52,894 bases of DNA from Candidatus Mediterraneibacter avicola (lineage in GTDB: Bacteria > Bacillota > Clostridia > Lachnospirales > Lachnospiraceae). Below, in pieces: positions 18,441-26,955 of the stretch (position 1 is the stretch's first letter; each line of letters starts with the position of its first letter). The translations under genes and the position numbers were made by a program. The stretch spans positions 1 to 52,894 of the forward strand of contig DXDR01000041.1 in assembly GCA_019115385.1 (NCBI GenBank), written 5' to 3'. The notes under the pieces are model-generated. The model saw only the letters and a list, made by a program, of their open reading frames with translations, was not told the DNA's origin and searched no databases.

Positions 18441-19042
18441 TTAAATTTTCAGAGAGTATGACAAAAGAAAATCTGATGCGGGCGTTTGCCGGGGAGAGTC
18501 AGGCACGCAACCGGTATACGATTGCGGCTGAGCGCGCGGACAAGGAAGGAATGTACACCATTGCAGAGATTTTTAGATATACGGCGGATCAGGAACGGGC
18601 TCATGCAGAGAGATATTATGACCTCCTGAAATCTCTCGCCGGAGAGACAATCCATATTGACGGAACATATCCGGTGGATCCTCAGGATAGCCTTTCTGAA
18701 CTTTTAAGAGCGGCGGAACACAACGAGCATGAGGAGTATGCGGATGTGTACCAGGCGTTCGGAGATACGGCCCGGGAGGAGGGATTTCTGGAAGCGGCTT
18801 CTGCATTTTATCAGATTGCAGAAGTGGAGCATGTTCATGAACAGCGATTTGGAAAGCTGGCGCAGATGCTGGAGGACGATACCTGGTATAAAGGCAGGGA
18901 AGTACGCAGATGGATGTGTACCAACTGCGGCTATATCCATGAAGGGAAACAAGCGCCTGAACTGTGTCCGGTATGCCGACATGAGAAAGGCTATTTTATT
19001 CCATATGAACTGGCGTGCTATAAAGCGGAGTCTCTGACATAA
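18434..19042 (+). CDS. rbr: Rubrerythrin
   Basis: Non-haem di-iron peroxidase that detoxifies hydrogen peroxide in anaerobes. 202 residues: an N-terminal ferritin-like four-helix domain with the Glu/His ligands (FAGESQARNRY, DQERAHAERY, AEVEHVHEQRF) and a C-terminal rubredoxin-like domain with two CXXC pairs (MCTNCGY, LCPVCRH). Single gene, not in an operon with superoxide reductase or rubredoxin. Its start codon lies within a long inverted repeat, described separately. Confidence 0.95.
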   Translation: MAVKFSESMTKENLMRAFAGESQARNRYTIAAERADKEGMYTIAEIFRYTADQERAHAERYYDLLKSLAGETIHIDGTYPVDPQDSLSELLRAAEHNEHEEYADVYQAFGDTAREEGFLEAASAFYQIAEVEHVHEQRFGKLAQMLEDDTWYKGREVRRWMCTNCGYIHEGKQAPELCPVCRHEKGYFIPYELACYKAESLT

Positions 19043-19075
19043 AAGAGGCTCCCGGAAACCGGAGGAGGCGATTTC

Positions 19076-19105
19076 TTGACTTGCACATCCTATAAAATAT
19101 ATAAT
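19076..19105 (+). promoter_or_regulatory. Promoter of the SNF2 helicase operon
   Basis: TTGACT (19076-19081), 18-base spacer, TATAAT (19100-19105). The transcript would begin near 19112, directly at the large hairpin that follows. Confidence 0.65.
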
Positions 19106-19114
19106 AGATGAAAA

Positions 19115-19179
19115 TAGCGTCAGTGTACAAGGGGACAATACGCGGTTTGGAGCGTGCTGCCTCTTGTACACTGACGCTA
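19115..19179 (+). repeat. 20-bp inverted repeat at the 5' end of the SNF2 transcript
   Basis: Arms 19115-19134 and 19160-19179 pair completely (one G-U) around a 25-base loop. The same 20-base arm recurs with two changes over the nagB -35 box (11806-11825). No T-run follows, so it is not a simple terminator. It may be a protein or RNA regulatory site, or a small mobile repeat. Confidence 0.7.
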
Positions 19180-19218
19180 AGATAAGTAAATCTTTAAAAA
19201 TAAGTCAGGAGATAAGCA

Positions 19219-21810
19219 ATGAATGAGAATCTGTCGTTTATATTTACGCCGGACGGCTTCTGCCCGGATGCGTCCGATGGGGACGAATATTCTGCCTGGA
19301 TGAACGACGGCGGTTTTTCCGCCCTGTACGAAGCCGGGCTGAAGGCTGCTCCGAAGACGATGAGTCCGTCCGCCCGATTCCTTTATCAGACGGCGGCGGC
19401 ATATTTTAAGCAGCTTACGGATCTGCCGGAACTGGAACTGGCGCGGGATCAGGTGCGGGTTTCGGTTTCGGAAGAACTTTGTGAAGAACTTCTGCAGAGT
19501 GTACCCTTTGCCATCGGCGCGGAATACGTGACGGCGGACTGGATCAGAAATGTATTCGGGAAACTTACGGACATTTTCAGGAAGGAGATTGCTGGGTACG
19601 GTGGAACCGTGGAAATGTATCTGACGGAAAAGAACCAGGATCTCCATGTGCCGGAGCGTATTTTCTTCCATCTTGTGGAAAATAAAGACGACAGTGAATT
19701 TCCCTTTGCTTTTCTGGCGACGTATGCCACCAAAGGTGAAGATAATAAGGTTCGTCATGTGCCTCTGCAGTACGCTCTGACTGAGTACAGGGGACAGAGA
19801 GAAAAGCTTCTGGAGCTTCTGTCCTGCCTGAATAAGGCGGCGGAGGTGTCAGAGCTGATCGCCGGGTTCATGGAGTCAGGAGAACTTTTCCATCCTCTGC
19901 GTCTGACGGCGCAGGAAGCTTATCTATTCTTAAAGCAGATTGAAGAAATCGAGAAGACAGGGATCCTCTGCCGGATCCCGAACTGGTGGAAAAAGCATGC
20001 CGCGGCAGTGTCCCTGTCCGTGAGCCTCGGGGAAGACAGGCCGTCCCTGCTCGGATTTGACAGTATCCTGTCTGTGCAGCCGAAGCTGGTCGTGGACGGC
20101 ATGCCGTTGACGCAGGCGGATGTCCGAAAGCTGCTCTCACAGACAGAAGGGCTGGCGTTCCTGAAAGGCAAATGGGTGGAGGTGGATCACCAGAGACTTC
20201 AGAAGCTGCTGCAGCAGATGGAAGAAAACAGGGAAGAGATTACCCTGATGGACGCACTGCGCATGAATATGGGAAGCGGAGATAAAAATGCGGACGATGC
20301 GGATGTGGGTCCGCTGGTGACGAACGGGAAATGGCTGTCCGGGCTTCTGAGGAAATTAAGAGAGCCGGGACAGATCCGAAGCGCCAGAGTCCCGGCCACT
20401 GTCCATGCGTCGCTGCGCCCGTATCAGAAGGACGGGTATACATGGCTCAACTATATGGATCAGTTGGGGTTCGGGGCCTGCCTTGCGGATGATATGGGAC
20501 TTGGAAAGACGCTGCAGGTACTTACATATCTGGAACGGATGAGAAAGGCGAAAAAAGGCGCAAAGGTGCTGCTGATCGTGCCGGCGTCCCTTCTCGGCAA
20601 CTGGGAGAAGGAAGCAGAGAAGTTTGTCCCGTCTATGGATCTTCTGATCCTTCACGGGAAAAGCGCGGCGGCGCTGGGGCAGCAGATAAGGGAAGAATCT
20701 GCATTTCTCACGGTCACTACATACGGGATGACGGCGAGGATCAGGGAACTTGCAGAAATCACATGGGAGTGCGTCATACTGGATGAAGCGCAGGCGATCA
20801 AGAATCCGCTGACGAATCAGACCAAGGCAGTCAAGAAGCTGAAAAGCCGCATGAAGATCGCCATGACAGGTACGCCCATTGAGAACGATCTATCCAACCT
20901 CTGGTCGCTCTTTGATTTCCTTGACAAAGGGCTTTTGGGAACATCAAAGGAATTCCGGGATTTTACAAAACGGCTGAACACCCATCCGGAGCAGTACGCC
21001 CGCCTGAAATCTATGGTGGCGCCCTTTATGCTGCGCCGGGTGAAGACGGACAGGCGGATCATATCGGATCTGCCGGACAAGTTGGAGACTGTGGATTATG
21101 TGGAAATGTCGAAGAAGCAGGTCGTTCTTTACCGGAAAGTGGTCGCCGATATGGAAGAGCGGATCCTGAACTCGGACGGGATCGAGAGAAGAGGCGTGGT
21201 GCTGGCGACGATCATGAAGCTGAAGCAGATCTGCAACCATCCGGATCAGTACCTCGGGCAGCAGGCGTTTTCAGAGGGGGACAGCGGCAAGTTCCAGACG
21301 TTAAAAGCGCTGTGCGAGACGATTTACGAAAAGAGGGAGCGAGTGCTCGTGTTTACCCAGTTCCGGGAGATCACGGAATATCTTGCCGCTTTTTTGAAAG
21401 AAATTTTCCACGCTGACGGCTATGTCCTTCACGGGGGCACGCCTGTGGCGAAACGGAGCGAGATCGTGGATGCGTTTCAGGGAGACCGGTACGTGCCGTT
21501 CATCGTTCTGTCCGTGAAAGCGGGCGGAACGGGTCTGAACCTGACAAAGGCGAATCATGTGATCCACTTTGACCGGTGGTGGAATCCGGCAGTGGAGAAT
21601 CAGGCCACGGACCGGGCATTCCGCATTGGACAGACGAAAAACGTGATGGTACACAAGCTGGCGTGCCGTGGGACTATCGAGGAGAAGATCGACGCCCTGA
21701 TCGAATCCAAGAAGGAACTGGCGGAAAATGTGATCGGTTCCGGCAGCGAAAAGTGGATCACAGAGCTTGGAAATGAAGAACTGATGGCGCTTCTGCGTCT
21801 GGAAAAGTAA
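19219..21810 (+). CDS. SNF2-family DNA helicase/translocase
   Basis: 863-residue ATP-dependent DNA translocase of the bacterial Swi2/Snf2 type. The N-terminal ~400 residues form the bacterial SNF2-associated region; the helicase core follows with Walker A DDMGLGKT (about 423-430), DEAQ box (about 520), motif III MTGTPIEN, and a helicase C domain (about 690-825) with GGTGLNLTKA and DRAFRIGQ. AGGAG precedes the ATG. A SWIM zinc-finger gene follows after 18 bases, as in the Bacillus ywqA-ywqB pair, suggesting a shared DNA-processing function. Confidence 0.93.
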   Translation: MNENLSFIFTPDGFCPDASDGDEYSAWMNDGGFSALYEAGLKAAPKTMSPSARFLYQTAAAYFKQLTDLPELELARDQVRVSVSEELCEELLQSVPFAIGAEYVTADWIRNVFGKLTDIFRKEIAGYGGTVEMYLTEKNQDLHVPERIFFHLVENKDDSEFPFAFLATYATKGEDNKVRHVPLQYALTEYRGQREKLLELLSCLNKAAEVSELIAGFMESGELFHPLRLTAQEAYLFLKQIEEIEKTGILCRIPNWWKKHAAAVSLSVSLGEDRPSLLGFDSILSVQPKLVVDGMPLTQADVRKLLSQTEGLAFLKGKWVEVDHQRLQKLLQQMEENREEITLMDALRMNMGSGDKNADDADVGPLVTNGKWLSGLLRKLREPGQIRSARVPATVHASLRPYQKDGYTWLNYMDQLGFGACLADDMGLGKTLQVLTYLERMRKAKKGAKVLLIVPASLLGNWEKEAEKFVPSMDLLILHGKSAAALGQQIREESAFLTVTTYGMTARIRELAEITWECVILDEAQAIKNPLTNQTKAVKKLKSRMKIAMTGTPIENDLSNLWSLFDFLDKGLLGTSKEFRDFTKRLNTHPEQYARLKSMVAPFMLRRVKTDRRIISDLPDKLETVDYVEMSKKQVVLYRKVVADMEERILNSDGIERRGVVLATIMKLKQICNHPDQYLGQQAFSEGDSGKFQTLKALCETIYEKRERVLVFTQFREITEYLAAFLKEIFHADGYVLHGGTPVAKRSEIVDAFQGDRYVPFIVLSVKAGGTGLNLTKANHVIHFDRWWNPAVENQATDRAFRIGQTKNVMVHKLACRGTIEEKIDALIESKKELAENVIGSGSEKWITELGNEELMALLRLEK

Positions 21811-21828
21811 GCGGGGAGGGAGCAGAAG

Positions 21829-22557
21829 ATGAGCAGATACTGGAGCGAATTTCCACGGTATGAGCAGCCGGACGCAGGAGAATTGAAGAGAAAATCCGCC
21901 GACAGCAAAAAGAAGGCGCAGGCGAAAGGAAAGGTGTTAGAGCCTGTCACGATCAAAGGCAGGATCATCGCCGCGACATGGTGGGGAAAGGCGTGGTGCG
22001 ATAATCTCGAACAGTATGCGGACTATGAGAGCCGTCTCGGAAGAGGCAAGCGATATGTCAGGAACGGCTCGGTGATCGACCTGAAGATCCAGAAGGGAAA
22101 GATCCTCGCAAGAGTGCAGGGAACCCGCAAGACGCCCTATAAAGTCGAAATCCGTATCAGCCCGCTCTCGGAAGAACGGTGTCAGGATATCCTGGAGCGG
22201 TGCGGCAGAAAGCTGGAAAATCTGGAGGCATTGACCGGAGGAAACTTCCCGGATGATATGAAAGAACTTTTCCGGGGAAAAGACGGACTTTTCCCGGAAC
22301 CGCAGGAGATCAGCTTTAACTGCAGCTGCCCGGACTGGGCGCTGATGTGCAAGCATGTGGCCGCCGCCCTGTACGGCGTAGGGGCACGGCTGGATGAGAA
22401 TCCCCTTCTTTTCTTCGAGCTTCGGGGGATCGACGTGGGACGGTTTATCGATGTGGCGCTTGAAAACCGCGTGGAGGCGATGCTCTCGAACGCGGATAAG
22501 AAGAGCGTCAGGATCATGGAGAACACGGATCTCGGAAAGCTGTTCGGAGTTTTGTAG
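21829..22557 (+). CDS. SWIM zinc-finger protein (YwqB-like)
   Basis: 242-residue protein with a central SWIM motif: CSC at about 165-167 and CKH at about 176-178 (CxCxnCxH). SWIM domains bind zinc and mediate DNA or protein contacts. The N-terminus has the WWGKAWCDNLE motif common to this helicase-linked family. Immediately downstream of the SNF2 gene, so the two probably form one complex. Specific function not established. Confidence 0.88.
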   Translation: MSRYWSEFPRYEQPDAGELKRKSADSKKKAQAKGKVLEPVTIKGRIIAATWWGKAWCDNLEQYADYESRLGRGKRYVRNGSVIDLKIQKGKILARVQGTRKTPYKVEIRISPLSEERCQDILERCGRKLENLEALTGGNFPDDMKELFRGKDGLFPEPQEISFNCSCPDWALMCKHVAAALYGVGARLDENPLLFFELRGIDVGRFIDVALENRVEAMLSNADKKSVRIMENTDLGKLFGVL

Positions 22558-22591
22558 ATAAGCAGTATCCGATGTGGCAGGAGCAGATAAA

Positions 22592-23014
22592 ATGATAGAT
22601 ATAAAAGATAAAGGCTATTGTCCCACTTTAGAGGAAATAGGCGAATACACTGGCAATCCTGTTTTCATACAGTTCTGTTCAGACATGAAAGCACAATATG
22701 ACTGTGTCGGGAAAGCCGAGTTCAGTTCCTGCAGCTGGATGCCCGGCTGGAATGTAAAATTCAAAAAAGCGGGGAAAAATCTGTGTACCGTGTACCCGCA
22801 GGAGGGATTTTTTACAATTTTAATTGTGGTCGGACAAAAAGAGAGGACTGCGGTTGAGGCAGTCTTTCAGTCGTGTGCTCCGGAAGTGCAGGAAGTATAT
22901 GAGCAGACAAAAAGCGGAAACGGGCAGAAGTGGCTGATGTTTGATGTGGAAGATGCGGATGAGATATACAGGGATATATTCCGTCTGATCAGGATACGCA
23001 GGAGAGCAAAGTAA
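22592..23014 (+). CDS. DUF3788 family protein
   Basis: 140-residue soluble protein of the DUF3788 family: central CSWMPGWNVKFKKAGKNLC and GFFTILIVVGQKE are typical. The ATG at 22592 has AGGAG eight bases upstream; a GTG at 22574 is possible but lacks an SD. It lies 34 bases after the SWIM gene, probably at the end of the same operon, but family members occur in many contexts, so a helicase link is weak inference. Confidence 0.75.
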   Translation: MIDIKDKGYCPTLEEIGEYTGNPVFIQFCSDMKAQYDCVGKAEFSSCSWMPGWNVKFKKAGKNLCTVYPQEGFFTILIVVGQKERTAVEAVFQSCAPEVQEVYEQTKSGNGQKWLMFDVEDADEIYRDIFRLIRIRRRAK

Positions 23015-23045
23015 GCGGCTCGTTCTTAAAGTAGTAAAAAAATAG

Positions 23046-23234
23046 AAACGCGAAAAGGGAAGAAAGCGCCTGATCCGATACGGGATCGAGAACTACGGCG
23101 TTGAGAGTCTGGCTGTAAACGAGCAGAATCCCCAGGCAAAGGGATTTTACGAGCATATGGGATCCCAGGTTTACAGGCGGACAGAACTTGACGAGCAAGG
23201 GAATCCGTATCCGCTCTTGTATATGAAACGCTGA
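23046..23234 (+). pseudogene. GNAT acetyltransferase, C-terminal remnant
   Basis: An open frame with no start codon encodes about 62 residues ending in VYRRTELDEQGNPYPLLYMK, preceded by VNEQNPQAKGFYEHMG. This is the C-terminal third of a GNAT N-acetyltransferase, including the conserved NxxAxxFYxxxGF region (here ending GS). The acetyl-CoA binding part is gone; an in-frame TAG sits at 23043. It is a decayed or deleted gene filling most of the 303-base gap between the DUF3788 gene and the subtilase. Confidence 0.8.
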
Positions 23235-23317
23235 GCCGGACGCTGCATGACTGGCCGCGTAAGCTCATATATTTTACAGAATAGAGTCCATGAGACTGTT
23301 TTGCGGAGAAGATTTAT

Positions 23318-25096
23318 ATGAGCCAGAAAATAGAGAACCTGCTGAATCTTGCCCTTGAAGCGACCCTGGAGGAGAGAGAACGTTCTGAAGAACTGGATGT
23401 GGGATACGATCCGACGGAGCGGGAGTGGGAACTGATCGTGAAGTATTCCGGCAGCCTGGAACCGGTCAGAAATATTGCCGTGTCCGTGACGGAGCTTCTG
23501 AACGGATATGCTGTGATCGTGATCAGGGAAGAGCGGATTGAGGAACTCGCCGGATTTCCGGCGATAGAATTTATCGAGAAGCCTAAAAGCATTTATTTCC
23601 AGGCGGACATCGGACGACTGACCTCCTGTATTGATGCAGTTCAGGCTGCGCCTTATGATCTGACGGGACGGGGAGTTATAGTCGGGGTCGTGGACAGCGG
23701 GATCGATTATGCAAATCCTGATTTTAGAAATGAAGACGGAACAACAAGGATCGCATATCTGTGGGATCAGTCTGTATCAGGCAATGCTCCCGCCGGATAT
23801 GCTGCGGGGAGAGAGTTTACAAGAGAAGAAATTAACGCGGCGTTGAGCGGAAATATTTCCGGCAGTCCTTTGAATGGCGCTCCGGGCAGAGACGCCGAGG
23901 GGACTGCAGACCGGATTTTGAGCCGCGACACAAGCGGGCATGGAACTGCCGTGGCAGGGATCGCGGCGGGAAACGGACGGGGAAGTGAGGGGAGACGCTA
24001 CCGTGGCGTCGCACCGGAGGCAGAGCTGATCGCGGTCAAAATGGGAGTTCCCAGAGAAGGCGGATTTCCCAGGACTACGGAACTGATGCAGGGAGTGGAC
24101 TATATTGTACGCAAGGCTCTGGCGCTTGGAAAGCCTGCGGCGGTAAATATAAGCTTTGGAAATACATATGGCTCCCATGACGGGACTTCCCTGGTGGAAC
24201 GCTTTCTGAATGATATCTCAGAAACGTGGAAAAACGTCATATGCGTGGGAACGGGAAATGAAGGAAACAGCGGCGGGCATACCAGCGGCCGTGTGTCCGA
24301 CGAGGAAGAGGAAAGTATTGAGATTGCCGTACAGTCCAGGGAGACAAATTTTAATGTACAGATCTGGAAGTCATATGTGGATGAGATGGACATTTCTGTG
24401 ATCAGCCCTTCCGGCATGAGGGCAGGACCTATTCAGGAAATCCTGGGGTCTCAGCGGTTCGTACTGGGCGATACAGAACTTCTTCTGTATTATGGTGAGC
24501 CGAAGCCGTACAGCGTGAAGCAGGAGATTTACATTTCTTTTCTTCCGGTGGCTTCCTATATCGACAGCGGTGTGTGGAAGATTGTCCTCACTCCCCGTAA
24601 AATTGCGGACGGAACTTACGAGATGTGGCTGCCAAGCCAAAATGTGCTCAATGTGGGAACCGCCTTTCTGCGCCCGTCTCCTGATACGACACTGACCATT
24701 CCTTCCACGGCTTCCCTGGTGGTCACTGTGTCCGCCTATGACCCGCTGACCTTCTCTTATGCGGATTTTTCCGGCCGGGGACCGGCCTCTCTATATGAGG
24801 GAGAAGGAGTGAAAAAACCTGATCTGGCAGCGCCGGGAGTACAGATCAATGCACCGACGCCGGGAGGAGGATACCGGGAGCATACCGGCACTTCCTTTGC
24901 CACACCTTTTGTGACGGGAAGCGCCGCACTTCTGATGGAATGGGGAATTGTAAGGGGAAACGATCCCTATCTGTACGGGGAGAAGGTAAAGGCATACTTA
25001 AGGCGCGGGGCCAGGGAGGTGCCGGGGTATGACAGATGGCCGAACGCACAGCTGGGGTATGGGATATTGTGCGTGGAGGACAGTCTGCCGGTATAG
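23318..25096 (+). CDS. S8 subtilisin-like peptidase, Csp type
   Basis: 592-residue serine protease with an intact triad: D126 (VVDSGID), H208 (SGHGTAVAG), S526 (GTSFATP). It lacks a signal peptide, and a large insert between the His and Ser blocks matches the layout of clostridial CspA/B/C-like proteases, which activate the germination lytic enzyme SleC. A cytoplasmic or spore-associated role is inferred. The first ~95 residues look like a short prodomain. It stands alone after the GNAT remnant. Confidence 0.87.
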   Translation: MSQKIENLLNLALEATLEERERSEELDVGYDPTEREWELIVKYSGSLEPVRNIAVSVTELLNGYAVIVIREERIEELAGFPAIEFIEKPKSIYFQADIGRLTSCIDAVQAAPYDLTGRGVIVGVVDSGIDYANPDFRNEDGTTRIAYLWDQSVSGNAPAGYAAGREFTREEINAALSGNISGSPLNGAPGRDAEGTADRILSRDTSGHGTAVAGIAAGNGRGSEGRRYRGVAPEAELIAVKMGVPREGGFPRTTELMQGVDYIVRKALALGKPAAVNISFGNTYGSHDGTSLVERFLNDISETWKNVICVGTGNEGNSGGHTSGRVSDEEEESIEIAVQSRETNFNVQIWKSYVDEMDISVISPSGMRAGPIQEILGSQRFVLGDTELLLYYGEPKPYSVKQEIYISFLPVASYIDSGVWKIVLTPRKIADGTYEMWLPSQNVLNVGTAFLRPSPDTTLTIPSTASLVVTVSAYDPLTFSYADFSGRGPASLYEGEGVKKPDLAAPGVQINAPTPGGGYREHTGTSFATPFVTGSAALLMEWGIVRGNDPYLYGEKVKAYLRRGAREVPGYDRWPNAQLGYGILCVEDSLPV

Positions 25097-25167
25097 TTTG
25101 AGGATCTGCCTGTCCTTCCCGGGATAAATGTGATAAGATAGACGGAGAAATAAAAAGGGGAAATCAA

Positions 25168-26955
25168 ATGCGTTCACTTTTCGTTTATCTGAAAAAGTAC
25201 AAAAAAGAATCCATACTGGCGCCTCTCTTTAAGATGCTGGAGGCGTCTTTTGAACTGCTCGTGCCGCTTGTAATGGCAGCTGTGATCGACGTGGGCATTG
25301 CCGGGAGTGACAGCGCGTATATTGTCAGGATGTGCTTTGTGCTTATTGCGCTTGGACTGACCGGACTGATCTGCTCGATCACAGCGCAGTATTTTTCTGC
25401 AAAGGCGGCGGCAGGCTTCGGGGCAGGGGTAAGGCATGCTCTCTTTGTCCACATCCAGGGCCTTTCGTTTACAGAGATGGACGCGATAGGCACATCTACT
25501 CTGATCACGAGGCTGACCAGCGACGTCAACCAGGTGCAGTCGGGAGTCAATCTGGTGCTGCGCCTTTTCCTGCGGTCGCCGTTTATCGTATTTGGAGCCA
25601 TGATCATGGCGTTTACGGTGGATGCCAAAGCGGCTCTTGTATTTACGGCGGCTATTCCGCTGCTTTCGGTTGTTGTATTCGGCGTCATGCTGATCACCAT
25701 GCCTCTTTACCGGAAGGTGCAGACAAGACTGGATCAGGTGCTCCTGACAGCCCGGGAAAACCTGACCGGCGCCAGGGTGATCCGTGCCTTTAATCAGGAG
25801 GAGAAGGAGAGGGAGCGGTTTGGCACGGCAAATCAGCTGCTGACCGACGCCCAGAAATTTGCGGGACGCATCTCCGGTCTGATGAACCCTCTTACCTATG
25901 TGATCGTAAACGGAGCGGTTATTGTGCTCATCTATATCGGTGCGGTGCGCGTAAATATAGGCGACCTGACCCAGGGGGAGGTTGTGGCGCTTCTGAACTA
26001 CATGTCCCAGATACTGGTGGAACTTGTAAAACTGGCTAATCTGATCATTACCGTGACAAAAGCCGTGGCCTGTGCAAACCGTATAGAGAAAGTATTGCTG
26101 GAAAAGCCGGATATGAAGGAGGGCGATTCGCCGTGGGTGACGGCGGAGGATAAAGCGGCAAAGGAGACGGCAGACCGCCCGAAAGAGGCCTGTCCGAAGC
26201 GGGATGGCCCCTTTCTTGAATTTTCCCATGTCTCTCTTACGTATAGGGATGCGGGAGGAGAAGCGCTGACCGATATCTCTTTTCAGGCGGAGCGGGGGCA
26301 GACTGTCGGAGTGATCGGAGGAACCGGCTCCGGCAAGTCCTCTCTTGTAAATCTGATCCCCCGGTTTTATGATGTTACGGAAGGGGCAGTCCGGCTGGCA
26401 GGAAGAAACGTAAAAGACTACCAGACAGACAGTCTGCGCGCGCATATCGGAGTAGTGCCTCAGAAAGCCGTGCTGTTTCGGGGAACCATCGGAGACAATC
26501 TTCGGTGGGGCAGCCAGGCGGCCTCAGAGTGGGAGTTGTGGGAGGCCCTTCGGATTTCTCAGGCATCAGAATTTGTAGAGAAAAAAGAAGGAGGACTGGC
26601 CTATCCGGTGGAACAGGGCGGGCGCAATCTGTCCGGCGGGCAGAAACAGCGTTTGACCATTGCCAGGGCGCTTGTCAGAAAGCCGGAGATCCTTATACTG
26701 GATGACAGCGCATCCGCCCTGGACTTCGCCACAGACGCGGCGCTCAGAAGCGCCATTGCAGGGATGAAGGAGAAGCCTCTCGTGTTTATCGTTTCCCAGC
26801 GTGCCGCTTCCATCTGGCACGCAGATCAGATCCTTGTGCTGGACGACGGGAAACTTGTCGGACAGGGAACCCATGAGGAACTGCTGGAGAACTGTGCGGT
26901 GTATCAGGAGATTTATTATTCCCAGTTCCCGAAGGAGGCAGCGGCAAATGACTGA
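25168..26955 (+). CDS. ABC exporter half-transporter A (degenerate ATP site)
   Basis: 595 residues: six-helix exporter domain (about 1-320), a charged linker, and an ATPase domain with Walker A GGTGSGKSS (about 384-392), signature LSGGQKQR and Walker B LILDDSAS. The catalytic Glu after Walker B is Asp, as in the degenerate half of heterodimeric exporters such as TM287/288, BmrCD or LmrCD. AAGGGG precedes the ATG. The partner gene overlaps by 8 bases. Substrate (drug, lipid or peptide) cannot be told. Confidence 0.92.
   Translation: MRSLFVYLKKYKKESILAPLFKMLEASFELLVPLVMAAVIDVGIAGSDSAYIVRMCFVLIALGLTGLICSITAQYFSAKAAAGFGAGVRHALFVHIQGLSFTEMDAIGTSTLITRLTSDVNQVQSGVNLVLRLFLRSPFIVFGAMIMAFTVDAKAALVFTAAIPLLSVVVFGVMLITMPLYRKVQTRLDQVLLTARENLTGARVIRAFNQEEKERERFGTANQLLTDAQKFAGRISGLMNPLTYVIVNGAVIVLIYIGAVRVNIGDLTQGEVVALLNYMSQILVELVKLANLIITVTKAVACANRIEKVLLEKPDMKEGDSPWVTAEDKAAKETADRPKEACPKRDGPFLEFSHVSLTYRDAGGEALTDISFQAERGQTVGVIGGTGSGKSSLVNLIPRFYDVTEGAVRLAGRNVKDYQTDSLRAHIGVVPQKAVLFRGTIGDNLRWGSQAASEWELWEALRISQASEFVEKKEGGLAYPVEQGGRNLSGGQKQRLTIARALVRKPEILILDDSASALDFATDAALRSAIAGMKEKPLVFIVSQRAASIWHADQILVLDDGKLVGQGTHEELLENCAVYQEIYYSQFPKEAAAND

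Noticed and set aside
25174-26445. Long open frame (about 420 codons) antisense to the ABC exporter
   Set aside because: Composition is odd (rich in Arg, His, Gln, Cys), no SD, and the sense strand encodes a fully convincing ABC protein.
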